A stretch of DNA of 64,000 nt from Zanthoxylum bungeanum (lineage: Eukaryota > Streptophyta > Magnoliopsida > Sapindales > Rutaceae), in the NCBI GenBank assembly GCA_019454045.1, contig SKCR01033670.1, positions 1 to 64,000 of the forward strand, given 5' to 3'. Under the pieces are notes generated by a model. It had not been told where the DNA came from. It was given only the letters and a program-made list of their open reading frames with translations, and searched no databases. This document shows positions 32,199 to 44,195 of this stretch, piece after piece. The stretch's first letter is position 1, and the number at the start of each line of letters is the position of its first letter. Made by a program: the position numbers and the translations under genes.

Positions 32199-34308
32199 GT
32201 AGGCACTGTATTTTTGCATGTAATTCTCGATGATGAGTCTCACATGGAGACACTACCTCCATAAATTGTGGAAGTCGCGGGAAACGGACGTCGGAAGGGA
32301 AGAGTCAAGAATTGACATTTTTGTTGGATTTAGTTCGCTTGTTTAGCTTCGGGTTCGCTTGTTGAACCTCTGTTTTAAAACACATCATTAGCCCAAACTC
32401 TCGCAAGTCACACACCAAGCCCACATATCACCAAACCATACACCAAGCCCACCAAAATGAATCAAGCCCACGCCCAAGAGACCAAGCCACACGCCCAAAC
32501 ATATCCAAAATAACAAAATCACACATTAAACACATGCTTAAATCAAGATAAATCACCTTCCCAAATTAAAAGATTCAAATCAAATCTCATCAAACACTTT
32601 CCTAATTCAATTAAATCATATCTCTAATCAAAAGAGAAGAAATCAAATAAAATCAAATCATATCCCTAATCAAAAGAGAAGAAATCAAATCAAATTAAAA
32701 AAACATTCCTAATTAAAAGATATTTCCCATAATAAACAAATCCTTTCCCTATTCGCACAATGATTACCCCTCATTTGCCTTAACCCAACCTTGAAACCCC
32801 TGGCAGATTCTCACGAAAACACAAAGGAAATACCCTAGCTCATTCTCACGTTACTGCCTCAACTTCAAGCCACAACCTCATCACGTCCCTAAACCCTCCA
32901 CAAACAACAGCTTTCATCCTTCACGCAAATAAACCCTCCACAAGCCTTCAATTTATGAATCAATAAACCCTCCACAACAGCCTTCATCATTCACGCCACA
33001 TACCCCTCCACTCATGCAAGTCCCATTTGCTTCACGCCACATAAAGCCCCTCCAAATCAGCCTTAAACTCCACGCCACAACACCACAAATTTGCCATCAT
33101 CTTCACGCAAAGCCATTATCCCAACCCCTCATTCAACGTCACAAACTGCCGCATATACCCTCCATAAACTGCCGTGAAATAGCCCTTCCAAAACCGAGAA
33201 TTACCCCCTGAAACACAGCCCCATAACCCCCAAAAACTGCACTAAAAACAGCCCAAAAATGCGGCAAATCATCAGCCTAAAACTGCACTATTTTAACCCC
33301 CAAAACTACCCTAAACTGTATTGTTTTAAGCCTAAACCGTAACCAGAAACACCGTAAAACAGAGTAAAAACAGCAGCCCAAATAGCGAAACAATGAAGGA
33401 AAATGTTGAACCAGTGAACCGGAGGAGTTGCAGAGCATCAACCCTTCCGACGGCCGTGTAACGTGCTTCCGAGAGACGAATTAAGAGGTTAGACCTGAGG
33501 GCACCCATTTTATTTATTATCCTTTATTTTTTATTTATTTTATTACTTTATTTCGCATGAGTATTGTGGATTGGTGCATGATGTGATTTCCGGATGAGCA
33601 GAATATGTGTTCTCTCTTGCGGTATATCAGATGGAAACCCGGACGTAAATTTCATAGCCGAATCCGAATGGACGGTATTGCGGTCTGCACTCGGGATATA
33701 ACTCCACGTACCACTTGAGAGACACACATATTTCGTCTCATCCAACCTTGTGTTTGAGCATGATTTAGTCTAGTAGGTTATTTATTTTTAAGCTTGATTT
33801 AGTCTAGTATGTTATTTATTTTTAAGCCTGATTATGTTATTTCTTTATGCATGATTTAGTTATTTGCTTTCGCATTAGGAGTTTAATATACGTTTATGTT
33901 TAGGTTGTTATTTATTTTTCGTGTTTGATAATTCAACATGCTCATGAGATTATTGTGTGATATCGTATGTTTGCCGTTATGATAACTTACTTTCAAAGTA
34001 TGCAAACTTAGACGTAGGATTTACTTTCATGAATGCGAACTAGATCTAAGTTACTCTTGAACATATATGTTGCGTAGATTCGGTTAAGTTATCGCACAAA
34101 TCATTTCATTACAAGTGGCATAAGTAAGGGACCATTCCGAACCCAACGGTTTGAGGTCTTCCCTTGCGAGGGGTGAGTGCGGCCTTAAATCATTTTCCCA
34201 GTTCACACCGGGTGGCGACTCCATTATTCTCTGGTTTAGTCCCCCGCGGGCTACTCCGTACTCCCAACTAGGCCGTGAGCCTAGAACAACGTTGTCAAGT
34301 TCTGTGTC
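32199..34308 (+). mobile_element. 3' LTR of element E, last bases missing
   Basis: 2110 bp, TGTAGGCACTG to GTTCTGTGTCC; the expected final TACA is absent. The TATA segment of the left LTR (TATAAAAAGAAGCC) is deleted here near 32780. Confidence 0.9.
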
Positions 34309-34660
34309 CGTACTGGTCTCAGCGGATTGTACTAACCGAATCGTGTTAGTAAATCTTGACCAGGAACTTTATTTAAGGATATACATCTTATAGTGCGCTT
34401 CCCATTGTCAATTACAAACTACGTTGTATCTGCGCACTACATTGTAAATCCTAGGGTCTTTGTCTAATATACACGTATCACTAAACCAAATTTAGTTTCA
34501 ATCTAATCGTAATTAAATATCCTATCATAATTAGATCGAATATTTGTATTAAAGACAATATGTGATACCATTAAATAAGTAATATTATGGAAAATGAAAC
34601 TGCTCATATTTATGAATCGAACATAAATACGATCCGGATTGGCACTCCGAGCACCTCCCC

Positions 34661-35300
34661 CCGCTGTGCACCTGGTGTTTCTCAGCGGGACTCACCTGCC
34701 AACTCGTAGGGGCAGAAACCTCCCTGGGTCTGATTTAACCGAGGTCACAAAGGTCATGGAGGCCATTCGGCCATTCGGGATTTGATAATGACACCCGGGA
34801 TTGGCTTGTCACGAGGGGTTCACGCTTTTCCCACATGTACTTCATCCATTGAAACGTTCTGGATCCTCAAAGATGAAAATACCTGGGTCGGAACACTTCC
34901 ACCCGAAGGTTTGATAATGACACCCGAGATTGGCGTGCCACGGGTTTGGTGTCATTCCCAACTACTGAACACCCCTTCACCCCGAGCACATCCCAAGAAT
35001 ATTGAATATGGCTTTCACATTCAATTAATAAACAAATAAAGTGGACAAGTTTTTTAATTTAAAATAGAAAGTCTTATTCATATTCATGGGACCTACTGCC
35101 ATTCTTACAACTCTTTGCGGGTCATTTTAAGAGAGACTTTTATAGTAAGTTTCTTCTGATTCTTGTCTTGCAATCCGATTGCGTTCTTTCGGTATGAACT
35201 TGATTATGAAATTCCCAACCATGTTAACAGATTCCCTTTGTGCTTATGCTCCATAAGCATCTCTGGACAATTCTGGAGCTCGGTCAAGAACCCTTCCCAT
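34661..35300. other. Internal DNA of element D between F1 and F2
   Basis: Non-coding. The block GGGGCAGAAACCTCC (about 34709) resembles D DNA at 14068, and ACACCCGGGATTGG/ACACCCGAGATTGG (34790, 34920) recurs, so it looks like 3'-region D DNA. The short ORF at 34782-35039 is not recognised. Confidence 0.5.
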
Positions 35301-35305
35301 GATCT

Positions 35306-37716
35306 TGTAAGGGTTTTTTTAGGGGGAGAATCCGGTAACGCAGCGGAAGCGGTGAAAATCGTTTTTAGATTTCAAAAATTTTTCTCGGATTAATTAAATA
35401 AACATATTTATTTAATATTCCAATAATCAAATTATGAAAATAAAATTCAAAATAAAACAATTTTAAGTGAATTTACTGAAATGCCCTTGCTTTGGTATTT
35501 TGTCCGTTTTAGTCCGAAATTGATCTAATCAATTTTGAATGATTCTAAATCATTTCTAAGATGCACTTATGATGTTCAAAACATCAAAACACCAAAGCAA
35601 CCAAAATCCCCAAATATCCACACCAAGGCCGAGAGCCTCATTTAGGTCCAATTTGTGCATTTTGCACTTTCATGCTTCAAGACACATCCAAATGATATCC
35701 AATCAACATGAAACTTTATATGCATCATATACACACATAAATACACAACATATATGAAAACCCCCAATTTGGAATTAGTCATGAACCCTAATTTTTCAAT
35801 TTCCTCAAATGGACAAATTAGACCAAATACATTAAATCAATTACTTCAATCATCATTCTTCCGTCCAATCCAAGTCTCAACACAATGAAACAACTCAAGA
35901 TCAAATCTAGGTCATTTAAGAGTGGGTCAATAACTCTAGATTAGCAACATGGTTTCAAAAACCTTAAAAGAATAGTTATAACTACAATAGTCACAACACT
36001 TCCTTCATTACACATGCTTCACACTTCTCCAAACTTCCATCATCAAAAACCACAAGGAACAAAGAAAGAAACATCCTAAGAATATCATATATTAAAGCCT
36101 AGAACCTAAGGAACATATTCCTTACTAATAGCAAGTTTGAAAAACTTACTAAATTTCCAAGCTTTTTGAAGTTTTCTTTCTTTCTCAAGCTTTCTTTTGG
36201 TTTCTTCAATGGTGTCTCTCTTTTGTAAAAGTGTATTAGGTTAACAAATGAAGATGAAATGAAAACAATATATACTTGCTTTATTTTAGCCTTGGCCGAA
36301 TTTGCCAAGCCAAATACAAGATAAGTAATTTCAATTTCATTTCAAATTAATGTTATCAACTTGCATAAATATCTTAATACAACTTTATTAGATATTTATT
36401 TAAGTCAACAAAAGCAACTAACATCATTTACTTAATATATCCTAATGTAAGATATTTATATTTTAATTAATTTAATCATTTAACAATTAAATAATTAATT
36501 AATTAATTAAATACAAATATATTAAATATATGTATAATATTTACATTAAATATTAAAATCATATATTCATTTAGGATAAAAGTCAAATAACTCATTTGGA
36601 CTATTAATTAATGTGTATTTAAATTAATCAAGTATTAAATGTAAATACACAATAATTAGGCAAATGACTATCTAGTCCCTTTAGCACGTATCTTGCGTTT
36701 AACCTTTAAACGACTTTATAAATAATCAATATTATTTATTAATGTTGCTCTAGTGCTCTACGAGTATGTTTCATTATTGAGATTCTCTAGATTCAGGTAT
36801 ATCCGTCACGAAATCAAATTTCGTGTCCATAATATATCCACCCGTAGATTATGACGATCACGGATAATCTCGCTGAACCATACAGGTCGAGGTCATGGCA
36901 AATGTATAATTCCTCCGTCACAGGTATCCGGATAAATCCCAGAGATATAGATGTAAACGTCAAATCTCTATCGGGATTATCCAGTCGACTATTCTATTAG
37001 CAATCTCAAAAAAAGAATGTTTAGAACTAGCTTCTAAACTTTACCACGGGCCCATGGTTTTATCTGATTGCTAATCATATGGACTACCTATGCTCTGATA
37101 CACAGAACTTACGGATCCTATCTTGATACACATAGGACACCCTGAGGATCTATCTACACCCAACGAACAGGCGGAGGTCTGATCTAAATAGATCGGTGAC
37201 GTGACTGCCATCTAAGTGTAGAAGATGTCTCATGTGCCCACAATGGCATCTCAAGTCTAAGAATCACAAGTGCTACTCAACCCAAGAAGATTCTTATTGA
37301 CGCTGGTGTACCATCCATTAAGAATCTTCGGTGAGTGAGTCGTTCAGTGTTTATCCGCTATAAACACCTACACGTCTATACTAGTCTCCAAGACTTATGG
37401 TTCATTGAGAAACCATTGGAATCATATATTCCAGTATACGACATGTACCGGTCTCAACGGGTTTACTATACTGACCAAGTAGTGTAAACCTTGACCAGGA
37501 ACTGTCTGAGAATGACAACTTCAATACTTCTCAATGTCCATTGCGACGCTTTTGCAACTGTATCATGACTAATCATTCTAGGGTCATTACGTCTTTACCA
37601 TATAGAAAGATAGATTATATTATAGAAACTGCATATATTATTCATAATGATAATGTTTTACAGAAGTATTTAACAGATACAACCGGGAATTGGCGCTCTG
37701 AGCACCAACCCCAACA
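35306..37716. mobile_element. LTR F2, solo LTR in element D
   Basis: 2411 bp, TGTAAGGGTTTTT to CCAACCCCAACA, flanked by GATCT (35301-35305 and 37717-37721). Homologous to F1. No coding capacity inside. Superfamily not assigned, since no internal region is present. The last 0.43 kb is repeated at 45971-46408. Confidence 0.88.
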
Positions 37717-37721
37717 GATCT

Positions 37722-38258
37722 TTGGTGGTCCCCGTGAGATTTTTCTCATTTCCCCTCATTTGGGGTGTCCACCACATAATAAGCCGGCGACACTCATAGA
37801 TACAGATCTAGTGCCTCGGTCATGCTGGTTCGCCTGCCGTTCCATGAGGGTTATCTTGGCCGTGAAACCGCAGATATGGATGGTCGAACCATTGCCACAA
37901 CTTCTTTAGGATAACGTGTAGATTCTGTTATCTCTAAGAGTTACATTCCATTCTACGGCGAGCCCTAATCAGTGACTTTTTTCCACCTCTTTTACATTCC
38001 ATTCTACAGCTCAATAAGGAGAGCTATTACCGTTCTTACTCTTTGGGCTTCCCTTCCCCCGTTTTTATCGCTATCGTCACCTTCTTTCTTCTTGCGATCT
38101 CCTTCCCCTTTCCCCTCTGACCAGCTTCCGCTTGTTCCTTTTCTCTTTCCTCTAGTCTTTCTTCCATTTTCTCCATCCACTCTGTTGTTGAACTCTCCGA
38201 CTATCTATAGTTCCCGTCTTCTGCCATTGTCTTACTAAACAAGCTGCTTTTTGCTCTT
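37722..38258 (-). pseudogene. 5' internal DNA and gag start of element D
   Basis: On the minus strand the gag start MAEDGNYR at 38227 is followed by a stop, then SESSTTEWMEKMEERLEE and a basic stretch, stopping near 38040. It matches the gag starts of B (58639) and C (54666). The rest (37722-37980) is non-coding D DNA. Gag is truncated by the deletions that shaped D. Confidence 0.7.
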
Positions 38259-38276
38259 TCCCCACAGACGGTGCCA
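38259..38276 (-). other. Primer-binding site of element D
   Basis: Minus strand TGGCACCGTCTGTGGGGA, two bases from the LTR. The same site occurs in C (54698-54715) and B (58671-58688), confirming the relationship and orientation. Confidence 0.8.
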
Positions 38277-38278
38277 AC

Positions 38279-39212
38279 TGTTGACGGGTGATTTTAGTTC
38301 CAGGGGCAATTTCGGGATAATACTCCCGGGATAATCCTCTTCCAACCGTGAATTTGTTTGGTTATGGGGGTCCAAAAGCAAATTTAGCAAAAGACGAAAC
38401 AAACACAAAATCGACAAGAGGGTTTACGTGGTTCGGCAGAATAAACCAGCCTAGGTCCACGGGAACAAAGTAGAGCACCAATTTTATAACCAAACCGAGC
38501 TCGGCCGACCTCTTTTCAAAGGTGGCCAAATGTTACCGAGCTGTTTGTTTTGTGATGTTTTACAAATAGTACTTTGAGAGAGATTTTTTCTAACCAACCT
38601 ATACAAATGAGATTACCCTTTCTTTATATACTAAGAGAACTACGACACTATTCTCATATCTCTATGATGTCAGTCACGTGGATTTCCGGCTGATTGACGG
38701 GCTCTCTGCCCCCAGCTGCCTCGCCGAAAGCAAGTCCGCCATCTGACTCCCCATCAAATCACTCTATTTTATACACTGCCACACTTAACAATTATGATGA
38801 CAGCCTGTAAAGATTTCTCATACGGCGATACATGTCAGAGGTAAAAGTCCAAACGGTCTCGGTCTCACATCGGACGTCATGTGGGCGGCCAAACATTGCG
38901 CCGAGCTACTCCAACTACTTCCGAATTGACCCAAAATATCCGAGCTCATTCTCCCGATCCAAGATGAATGATAGGGCTGAACCGAGCTACCGGGCTAAAG
39001 TGGTCGGTCTCGGCTCTGATGTTGTCGGTCTCTAACATCTGCATCATGCTGTGTCTTCAGGTTGGTCAAATCTAGGAAGCCGGGTCCGAACACCATGTCT
39101 GGTCGAAGAATGGCTAATACTCTTAGAACATTCATCCTCCCAGAAGGAGAAATTTCCTTTCTGCCCTTGCCGAGCTCTTCAAAACACTTAGTCACAGAAA
39201 TCACCATCAACA
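38279..39212 (-). mobile_element. 5' LTR of element D
   Basis: 934 bp, TGTTGACGGGTG to CACCATCAACA. A TATA box on the minus strand (GTATATAAAG, about 38620) supports leftward transcription. A second near-identical copy is at 46987-47919. Confidence 0.92.
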
Positions 39213-39220
39213 ATAATAAC

Positions 39221-39934
39221 TGTACGTGCCAAAATTAGGCCAAGGATAAAACCGTCTTTTACCTTAAAAGCCCAAAATAGTGTGCAGAGCCCAAAATGGT
39301 ATGCAAAGCCCGAAAGTAAGAGCCAGGCCCAAAAGATATATAAGTCTATATGGACCAAACTTGGACCAAAGTTGAAATCATCTAAGCCCAAGGTAAAGCC
39401 TAATAAAACCCTTCTTCCACTTGCAGAAAAATGATTCATACACAAAGCCAAATCTATACCAAACATTTCCCACTTACCCTAATCATAATCGAACTGCTCC
39501 ACTTTGTTCACTAAATAAATATATCTTAGCATATAATGGGTTTATGCCAACTGCTAAAGGCAATCATTTGCACTTATAAATAGCAATGTAATTGAAGATA
39601 CATATCATCTGAGTTTGGAGCTCTTATACTTAGCCTTCTAAGCTTCTTATTCTTCTCTATTTCTAAATTCTTTCAGCTTTTTATATTTCCTAACCAAATT
39701 TCTTCGCCCTCACGGCCATCCAGAGAAAGTTAAGGTAATATCAAACCTTACTTTCACATATTTACTTATTCACTGCTCTTTACACACTACTGACTTGAGC
39801 GTCGGAGTGCCCCCGGCACCCACCACACCGGTGGGCAGTCTACTCCCGCTCATTCCGCTTTGTTTTGCAGGATCGCTGGTGCTCCCAACCTACAAATTCT
39901 GATTGTGGACCTCGGCCGAAATCCAACATCCACA
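39221..39934 (+). mobile_element. 5' LTR of element G
   Basis: TGTACGTGCCAAAATTAGG to CCAACATCCACA, 714 bp. TATA box TTATAAATAG at about 39574. No partner in the window. Confidence 0.85.
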
Positions 39935-39937
39935 ATT

Positions 39938-39955
39938 TGGCGCCCACCGTGGGGC
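39938..39955 (+). other. Primer-binding site of element G
   Basis: TGGCGCCCACCGTGGGGC, three bases after the LTR, a form common in Tat elements. 39956-40016 is the short leader. Confidence 0.8.
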
Positions 39956-40016
39956 CCTAGCGATAATTTGCAGACAAAGATTTTGAATTCTACCAACATT
40001 CACGGCTTAGTCACTC

Positions 40017-41507
40017 ATGGCTACAAGCAATGAACAAACACCCGATCCAGTGGCATCACAACTAGCCATGCTACAGGAGAGATTGAAAGCTTTAGAAGAG
40101 GAAAATCTAACCATATGTAATTCCAACATGAATCTTCAGAAACAGTTGGAATTGGTTTCATCACCATCCCAGCATCATGATATCTCAGATCAGCCCAACA
40201 ACCGTATCACTCCAGCTAATCTCTTGGGAGCATTTAACGAAACAATTGATAACATTCCATCCAATGATGAGGACCAGAGGGACCTGCCAAAATCTCCCAT
40301 CAACCAAGCTCAGCAAGTTGCCATCGCTATGAGAAGGGAAATGAAGGAATTTAAAGAAGCAATCATGTCCAGCCTACCAGGTGTGAAACTATCAAGAAAG
40401 AAGAGCAGAGCTGGAACCATTTCTGATACCCCCTTCACGGAGAACATCACATCCGTTGAGTTACCACGAAAGTTCAGTCCATCAGACATGAAACTATATG
40501 ATGGATCTACTGACCCAGACGACCATGTCATCCATTACAAGTACAAAATGATGTCAACTGGCTTAGCTCCTCTTCAATGGGAAGTAGGTATGTGCAGAGG
40601 ATTTGGAGAAACTTTGGGAGGCCCTGCCCTTACATGGTTCATCAATCTACCATACAGATCCATCAAGTCCTATCAACAGTTAGCAGACAAGTTTGTGGAG
40701 CATTTTGCCAGCTCTTGCAAACTTGAAAAAACTACTGACGATCTTAGTACCATACAGCAACTGAGGGGTGAATCCTTGCGAAGCTACGTGGCCCGTTTCA
40801 ACAAGGAAAGGATAACAATCCAGATCTACATCAGCCGACAGCTGTGGAAGCTTTTAGAAACGGATTACTTTGTGATAGCGGACTCTATAAAAAGTTGACC
40901 AATTTCGATGATGCTACACGTTGGACCAGGCCATGGCACGAGCTCAAGTCGAAATCAGGTGGGAAGAAGACAAGAGAAATAAAAGGAAAGATAATTCCTC
41001 CAATGTGCAGAATGAAAGGACCTCTCACACTTCCAAACGACATAAAGAATTGCAAGAATGATACCCAGGCATCATTCAGAAAAGATGAATCACCCAAGGA
41101 AAGAACACCAGCCCCTCCGAAGGGACTTTGATCGAAGACCTCTACCATACAAAGCCCGGGAAGGAGTTCTGGTGGAAAAGCCGAGACTCCCAGACTACAA
41201 TTTTTCTATTTCTCCAGGAGAATTAGTTTTGGTACTAAAAAAGATGGGAAATGAAGTAAGATGGCCTCCAAGCAACAGAGAAAACTTCAAAAAGAAAGAC
41301 ACAAGTAAATGGTGTGAATTCCATCGAGACTACGGTCATACAACGGCTGAATGTGTGGCATTAAGATTAGAAGTCCTCGAGCTGCTGAACAAGGGATTTC
41401 TAAGGGATTTACTTACAGAAAAAGGGAAAGCTAATTCGCTCAGAGAAGTGAAAAAGATGGACATGAAGAGTCGCCAATACAACCTCCACCAATCGACAAC
41501 ACAGTGA
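40017..41507 (+). pseudogene. gag of element G
   Basis: Starts MATSNEQTPDPVASQLAM with a coiled coil (residues about 15-50). The capsid domain has LYDGSTDPDDHVIHY, ALTWFINLPYRSIKSYQQL, FVEHFASS and SLRSYVARFNKE. Frameshifts near 40830 and 41060 break it. The nucleocapsid motif CEFHRDYGHTTAEC (about 41317) is the Tat-type knuckle. It would assemble the particle around element RNA. Confidence 0.92.
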
Positions 41508-42118
41508 GTTTCATTTCAGGAGGATCGGAGATCAGTGGGGTTTCGTATTCAGCAGCCAAACGACATACCAGAGCAATCATGTCAAACACTCATCATTCGA
41601 CAGTTTCTATAGAGAAAAAATTTACAAATTTGATGATGGAGTTTCCAGACGACAGCAATTCCGGAAGTATGAACCCTCATCATGATGCTTTAGTGATCTC
41701 CCTACAGGTGGCGAATTTTATGGTCAAGCGGGTTCTTGTAGATACGGGATCTTCAGCCAACATCATCTTTGCAACCGCCTTAGCAGATATGGGAGCTGAA
41801 CTAGGGAAAGTTAACAAACGAACGACGGTGTTAATCGGGTTCAGTGGTGAGCAAAAATTTACTTTGGGAGAAATAAATCTTCCAGTCTACGCAGGAGGAA
41901 TCAACCAAATGACTACTTTCCTAGTTCTGGATTGTCCTTCAGCCTACAATCTTATCATCGGTAGACCATGGATTCATGAAATGAGGGCTGTATCATCCAC
42001 TTATCATCAAACACTAAAGTTTCCTACGAAGTGGGGAGTTCAGGAAATAAGGGGCGATAGGACTGGCTCGAGAGGATGCTACCAGACGACAATGAAAGCT
42101 AAGATCCATTCAGCATAG
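41504..42118 (+). pseudogene. Protease of element G
   Basis: Active site VLVDTGSSANIIF at about 41730-41770 and LIIGRPWIHEM near 41950 mark an intact-looking aspartic protease. The frame closes at 42116, so it is separated from RT by a stop. The 5' part overlaps gag by four bases in another frame. Confidence 0.9.
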
Positions 42119-42142
42119 CAATTATAGAGCGGGCCTCATCCT

Positions 42143-43645
42143 TTGGAGCCTACACTCCCAAGTATTGAAGAACTGGACGAGGTCCAAATTCATCCAGAAC
42201 ATGCAGATCACAAAACTCAAATAGGAGCAAATCTGGATCCCAAGCTACGAGCAGACTTGAGTGAATTTCTACGAAAACGGCACGACCGATTCGCATGGTC
42301 GCATGAAGATATGACAGGGATCGATCCTGGGTTGATCACCCATCAACTCCACGTTGATCCAGACTACCCTCCAGTCCGGCAAAAAAGGAGGAAGTTCGCC
42401 CAAGAAAGGAATCAGATTATTGATGAAGAAGTCCAGAAATTGTTACAAAATGGTGCCATCAAAGAAGTGCAGTTTCCAGACTGGTTAGCCAATGTGGTGG
42501 TATTACGAAAGAAGAATGGAAAGTGGAGAGTTTGCATTGACTTCACAGACCTGAACAAAGCGTGCCCGAAGGATTCTTTCCCATTGCCACATATAGACCA
42601 AATGGTCGATGCTACAGCCGGACATGAATTGTTAAGTTTCATGGATGCATATTCTGGATACAATCAAATCCTTATGCACTCAGACGACCAAGAAAAGACA
42701 GCCTTTGTGACCAATAAAGGCATATTTTGTTACAAAGTAATGCCCTTCGGCCTCAAAAATGCTGGAGCTACTTATCAAAGAATGGTCAACAAGATGTTCT
42801 CTCAACAGATTGGGAAAACAATGGAGGTTTATGTAGACGACATGCTCGTGAAATCTTCAAGATCTGATCAACATCTACAACATTTGGGAGAAGCATTCGA
42901 CATAATGAATAAATATGGGATGAAGTTGAATCCAACAAAATGTGCATTTGGAGTAGCCTCTGGGAAGTTCTTGGGATATGTTGTCACGCGACGAGGCATT
43001 GAAGCAAATCCTGATCAAATCAAATTCGTTCTTGAAATTCCCTCTCCTACCTGTCCAAAAGATGTTATGCGACTGGCAGGAAGAATTGCAGCTTTAAACA
43101 GATTCATCTCCAAGTCCACAGATAAGAGTTTTATGTTCTTCTCAGCCATAAAGAAAGCAAAAAACTTTGAGTGGACTCCAGCCTGTGAAGAAGCTCTCAA
43201 AGAACTCAAGCGATATTTAACGTCGCCACCATTGTTGTCAAAACCACTCGACAATGAAAGACTTTTCCTATACCTAGGAGTCTCAGATCAAACTGTGAGC
43301 GCTGTTTTGATCAGAGAAGACAACAACGCCCAACTTCCAGTCTACTACGTAAGCAAGGCATTGCTGGATGCGGAATCACGTTACTCACATTTGGAAAAAC
43401 TAGTATTGGCCCTGGTAATGTCAGCAAGAAAGCTACGACCATACTTTCAGGGACACCCGATCACAGTTTATTCAGAGTATCCCCTAAGGAGCATTCTTTA
43501 TAAGCCGGAGTTGTCTGGAAGATTAACGAAATGGGCGGTCGAATGGGAGAACACGACATCACTTACCAGCCCAGGACATCAATCAAATCTCAAGCGTTGG
43601 CTGATTTTGTTGCTGACTTCAGTCTCAATCAGAGGGTTTCAATAG
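42143..43645 (+). pseudogene. Reverse transcriptase and first RNase H of element G
   Basis: 500 open codons. RT motifs in order: WRVCIDFTDLNKACPKD, FMDAYSGYNQI, FCYKVMPFGLKNAGATYQR, the catalytic YVDD (about 42830-42841), and FLGYVVTRRGIE. The Ty3-type RNase H follows (TPACEEALKELK, LFLYLGVSDQTVSAVLI), with its usual catalytic aspartate region degenerate as is common in Tat. A frameshift near 43560 ends it. Of all pol segments in the window this is the best preserved, so G is a relatively recent copy. Confidence 0.93.
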
Positions 43646-44195
43646 ATGAAGAAGTCAGTTCAATCCAGACCACATCACTTTGGAATCTTGCAGTCGACGG
43701 TTCCAGCAATAAGAAAGGATGCTGTCTTGGGTGGTGATCACTACTCCTGATGGAGATATACTACGTCAAGTAATCAAATGTGGATTCAGGGTTACAAACA
43801 ATGAGGCGGAATATGAGGCGTTGTTAGCAGGAATCAGTTTGGCTAAAGAACTTGGAGCAAGCAGAATAAAAGTGGTATCAGATTCTCAACTAATTGTCAA
43901 CCAACTCCAAGGATCATATCAAGCCCGAGATCCTCAAATGTCATCCTACTTAAAGAAAGTGAAAGAAATCCAGTCGACGTTTGAAGAATTTACAATAACC
44001 CAAGTTCCGAGAAGCGAGAATACTCAAGCAGACGCATTGGCTACCCTTGGGTCGACGATGCAGGAGGATAAACCACAATCCATTCCGGTAGTGTATTTGA
44101 ATTGGCCAGCAATTTGGAAAGAAAGCAAGGAGATCACCACCATCACATCAAGCGACTCATGGATGACGCCACTCATGAAATATTTACAAGAATGA
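43646..44195 (+). pseudogene. Second (archaeal-type) RNase H of element G
   Basis: The extra RNase H typical of Tat/Ogre elements. VDGSSNKKG (about 43693), NNEAEYEALLAG (43797), SDSQLIVNQL (43880) and TQADALATLG (44023) give the four acidic positions. A frameshift near 43725 separates the first acidic residue from the rest. It would remove the RNA strand during reverse transcription. Confidence 0.88.

Larger units (their letters stand above)
25934..34308 (+). mobile_element. Element E: Tat/Ogre-like gypsy element, internally deleted, inside F1
   Basis: LTRs of about 2.0 kb begin TGTAGG; the left one ends CCTACA. A PBS follows the left LTR and a PPT precedes the right one, so the element is on +. 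Most of gag-pol is gone: a gag start is joined to the RNase H-integrase linker and then to the integrase C-terminus. Three tandem arrays fill the 3' region. The left target end is CGATAT; the right LTR lacks its last four bases and the TSD, running straight into GTACTGGTCTC of F1. Confidence 0.88.
14197..34660. mobile_element. LTR F1, a large solo LTR carrying two nested elements
   Basis: Its own DNA is 14197-14619, 24200-25933 and 34309 to about 34660 (roughly 2.5 kb). It is homologous along its length to the 2411-bp LTR F2 at 35306-37716: a GCGGAAGCG block near the start, the block with CTCCGTCACAGG and AATCTCGCT, CTTGACCAGGAACT, and GGATTGGCACTCCGAGCACC near the end. The right edge is approximate, and I found no clear TSD. 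The superfamily is not assigned. 24200-25933 holds no gene. Confidence 0.7.
8516..39212 (-). mobile_element. Element D: Tat-lineage gypsy element, enlarged by nested insertions
   Basis: The LTRs (8516-9043 and 38279-39212) both run TGTT...TCAACA and are flanked by ATAAT at 8511-8515 and 39213-39217. The PBS and gag start lie next to the right LTR on the minus strand, so the element points left. D-specific DNA is 9044-14196, about 34661-35305 and 37717-38278; the rest is inserted LTR DNA. No pol was found. It carries an antisense gene and a tandem-repeat 3' region, both known habits of the Tat lineage. Confidence 0.85.
37286..39212. repeat. Left copy of a 1.9-kb direct duplication
   Basis: From GAAGATTCTTATTG in F2 through the gag start and 5' LTR of D. 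The partner is 45971-47919. Copies differ by scattered substitutions and a 28-bp gap near 37912. Unequal in age to any TSD mechanism; see findings. Confidence 0.93.

Noticed and set aside
14197..37716. F1 and F2 as the two LTRs of one element with 34661-35305 as interior
   Set aside because: F2 has its own perfect GATCT duplication, and the DNA between resembles D. F1 has no clear TSD, so some doubt remains.
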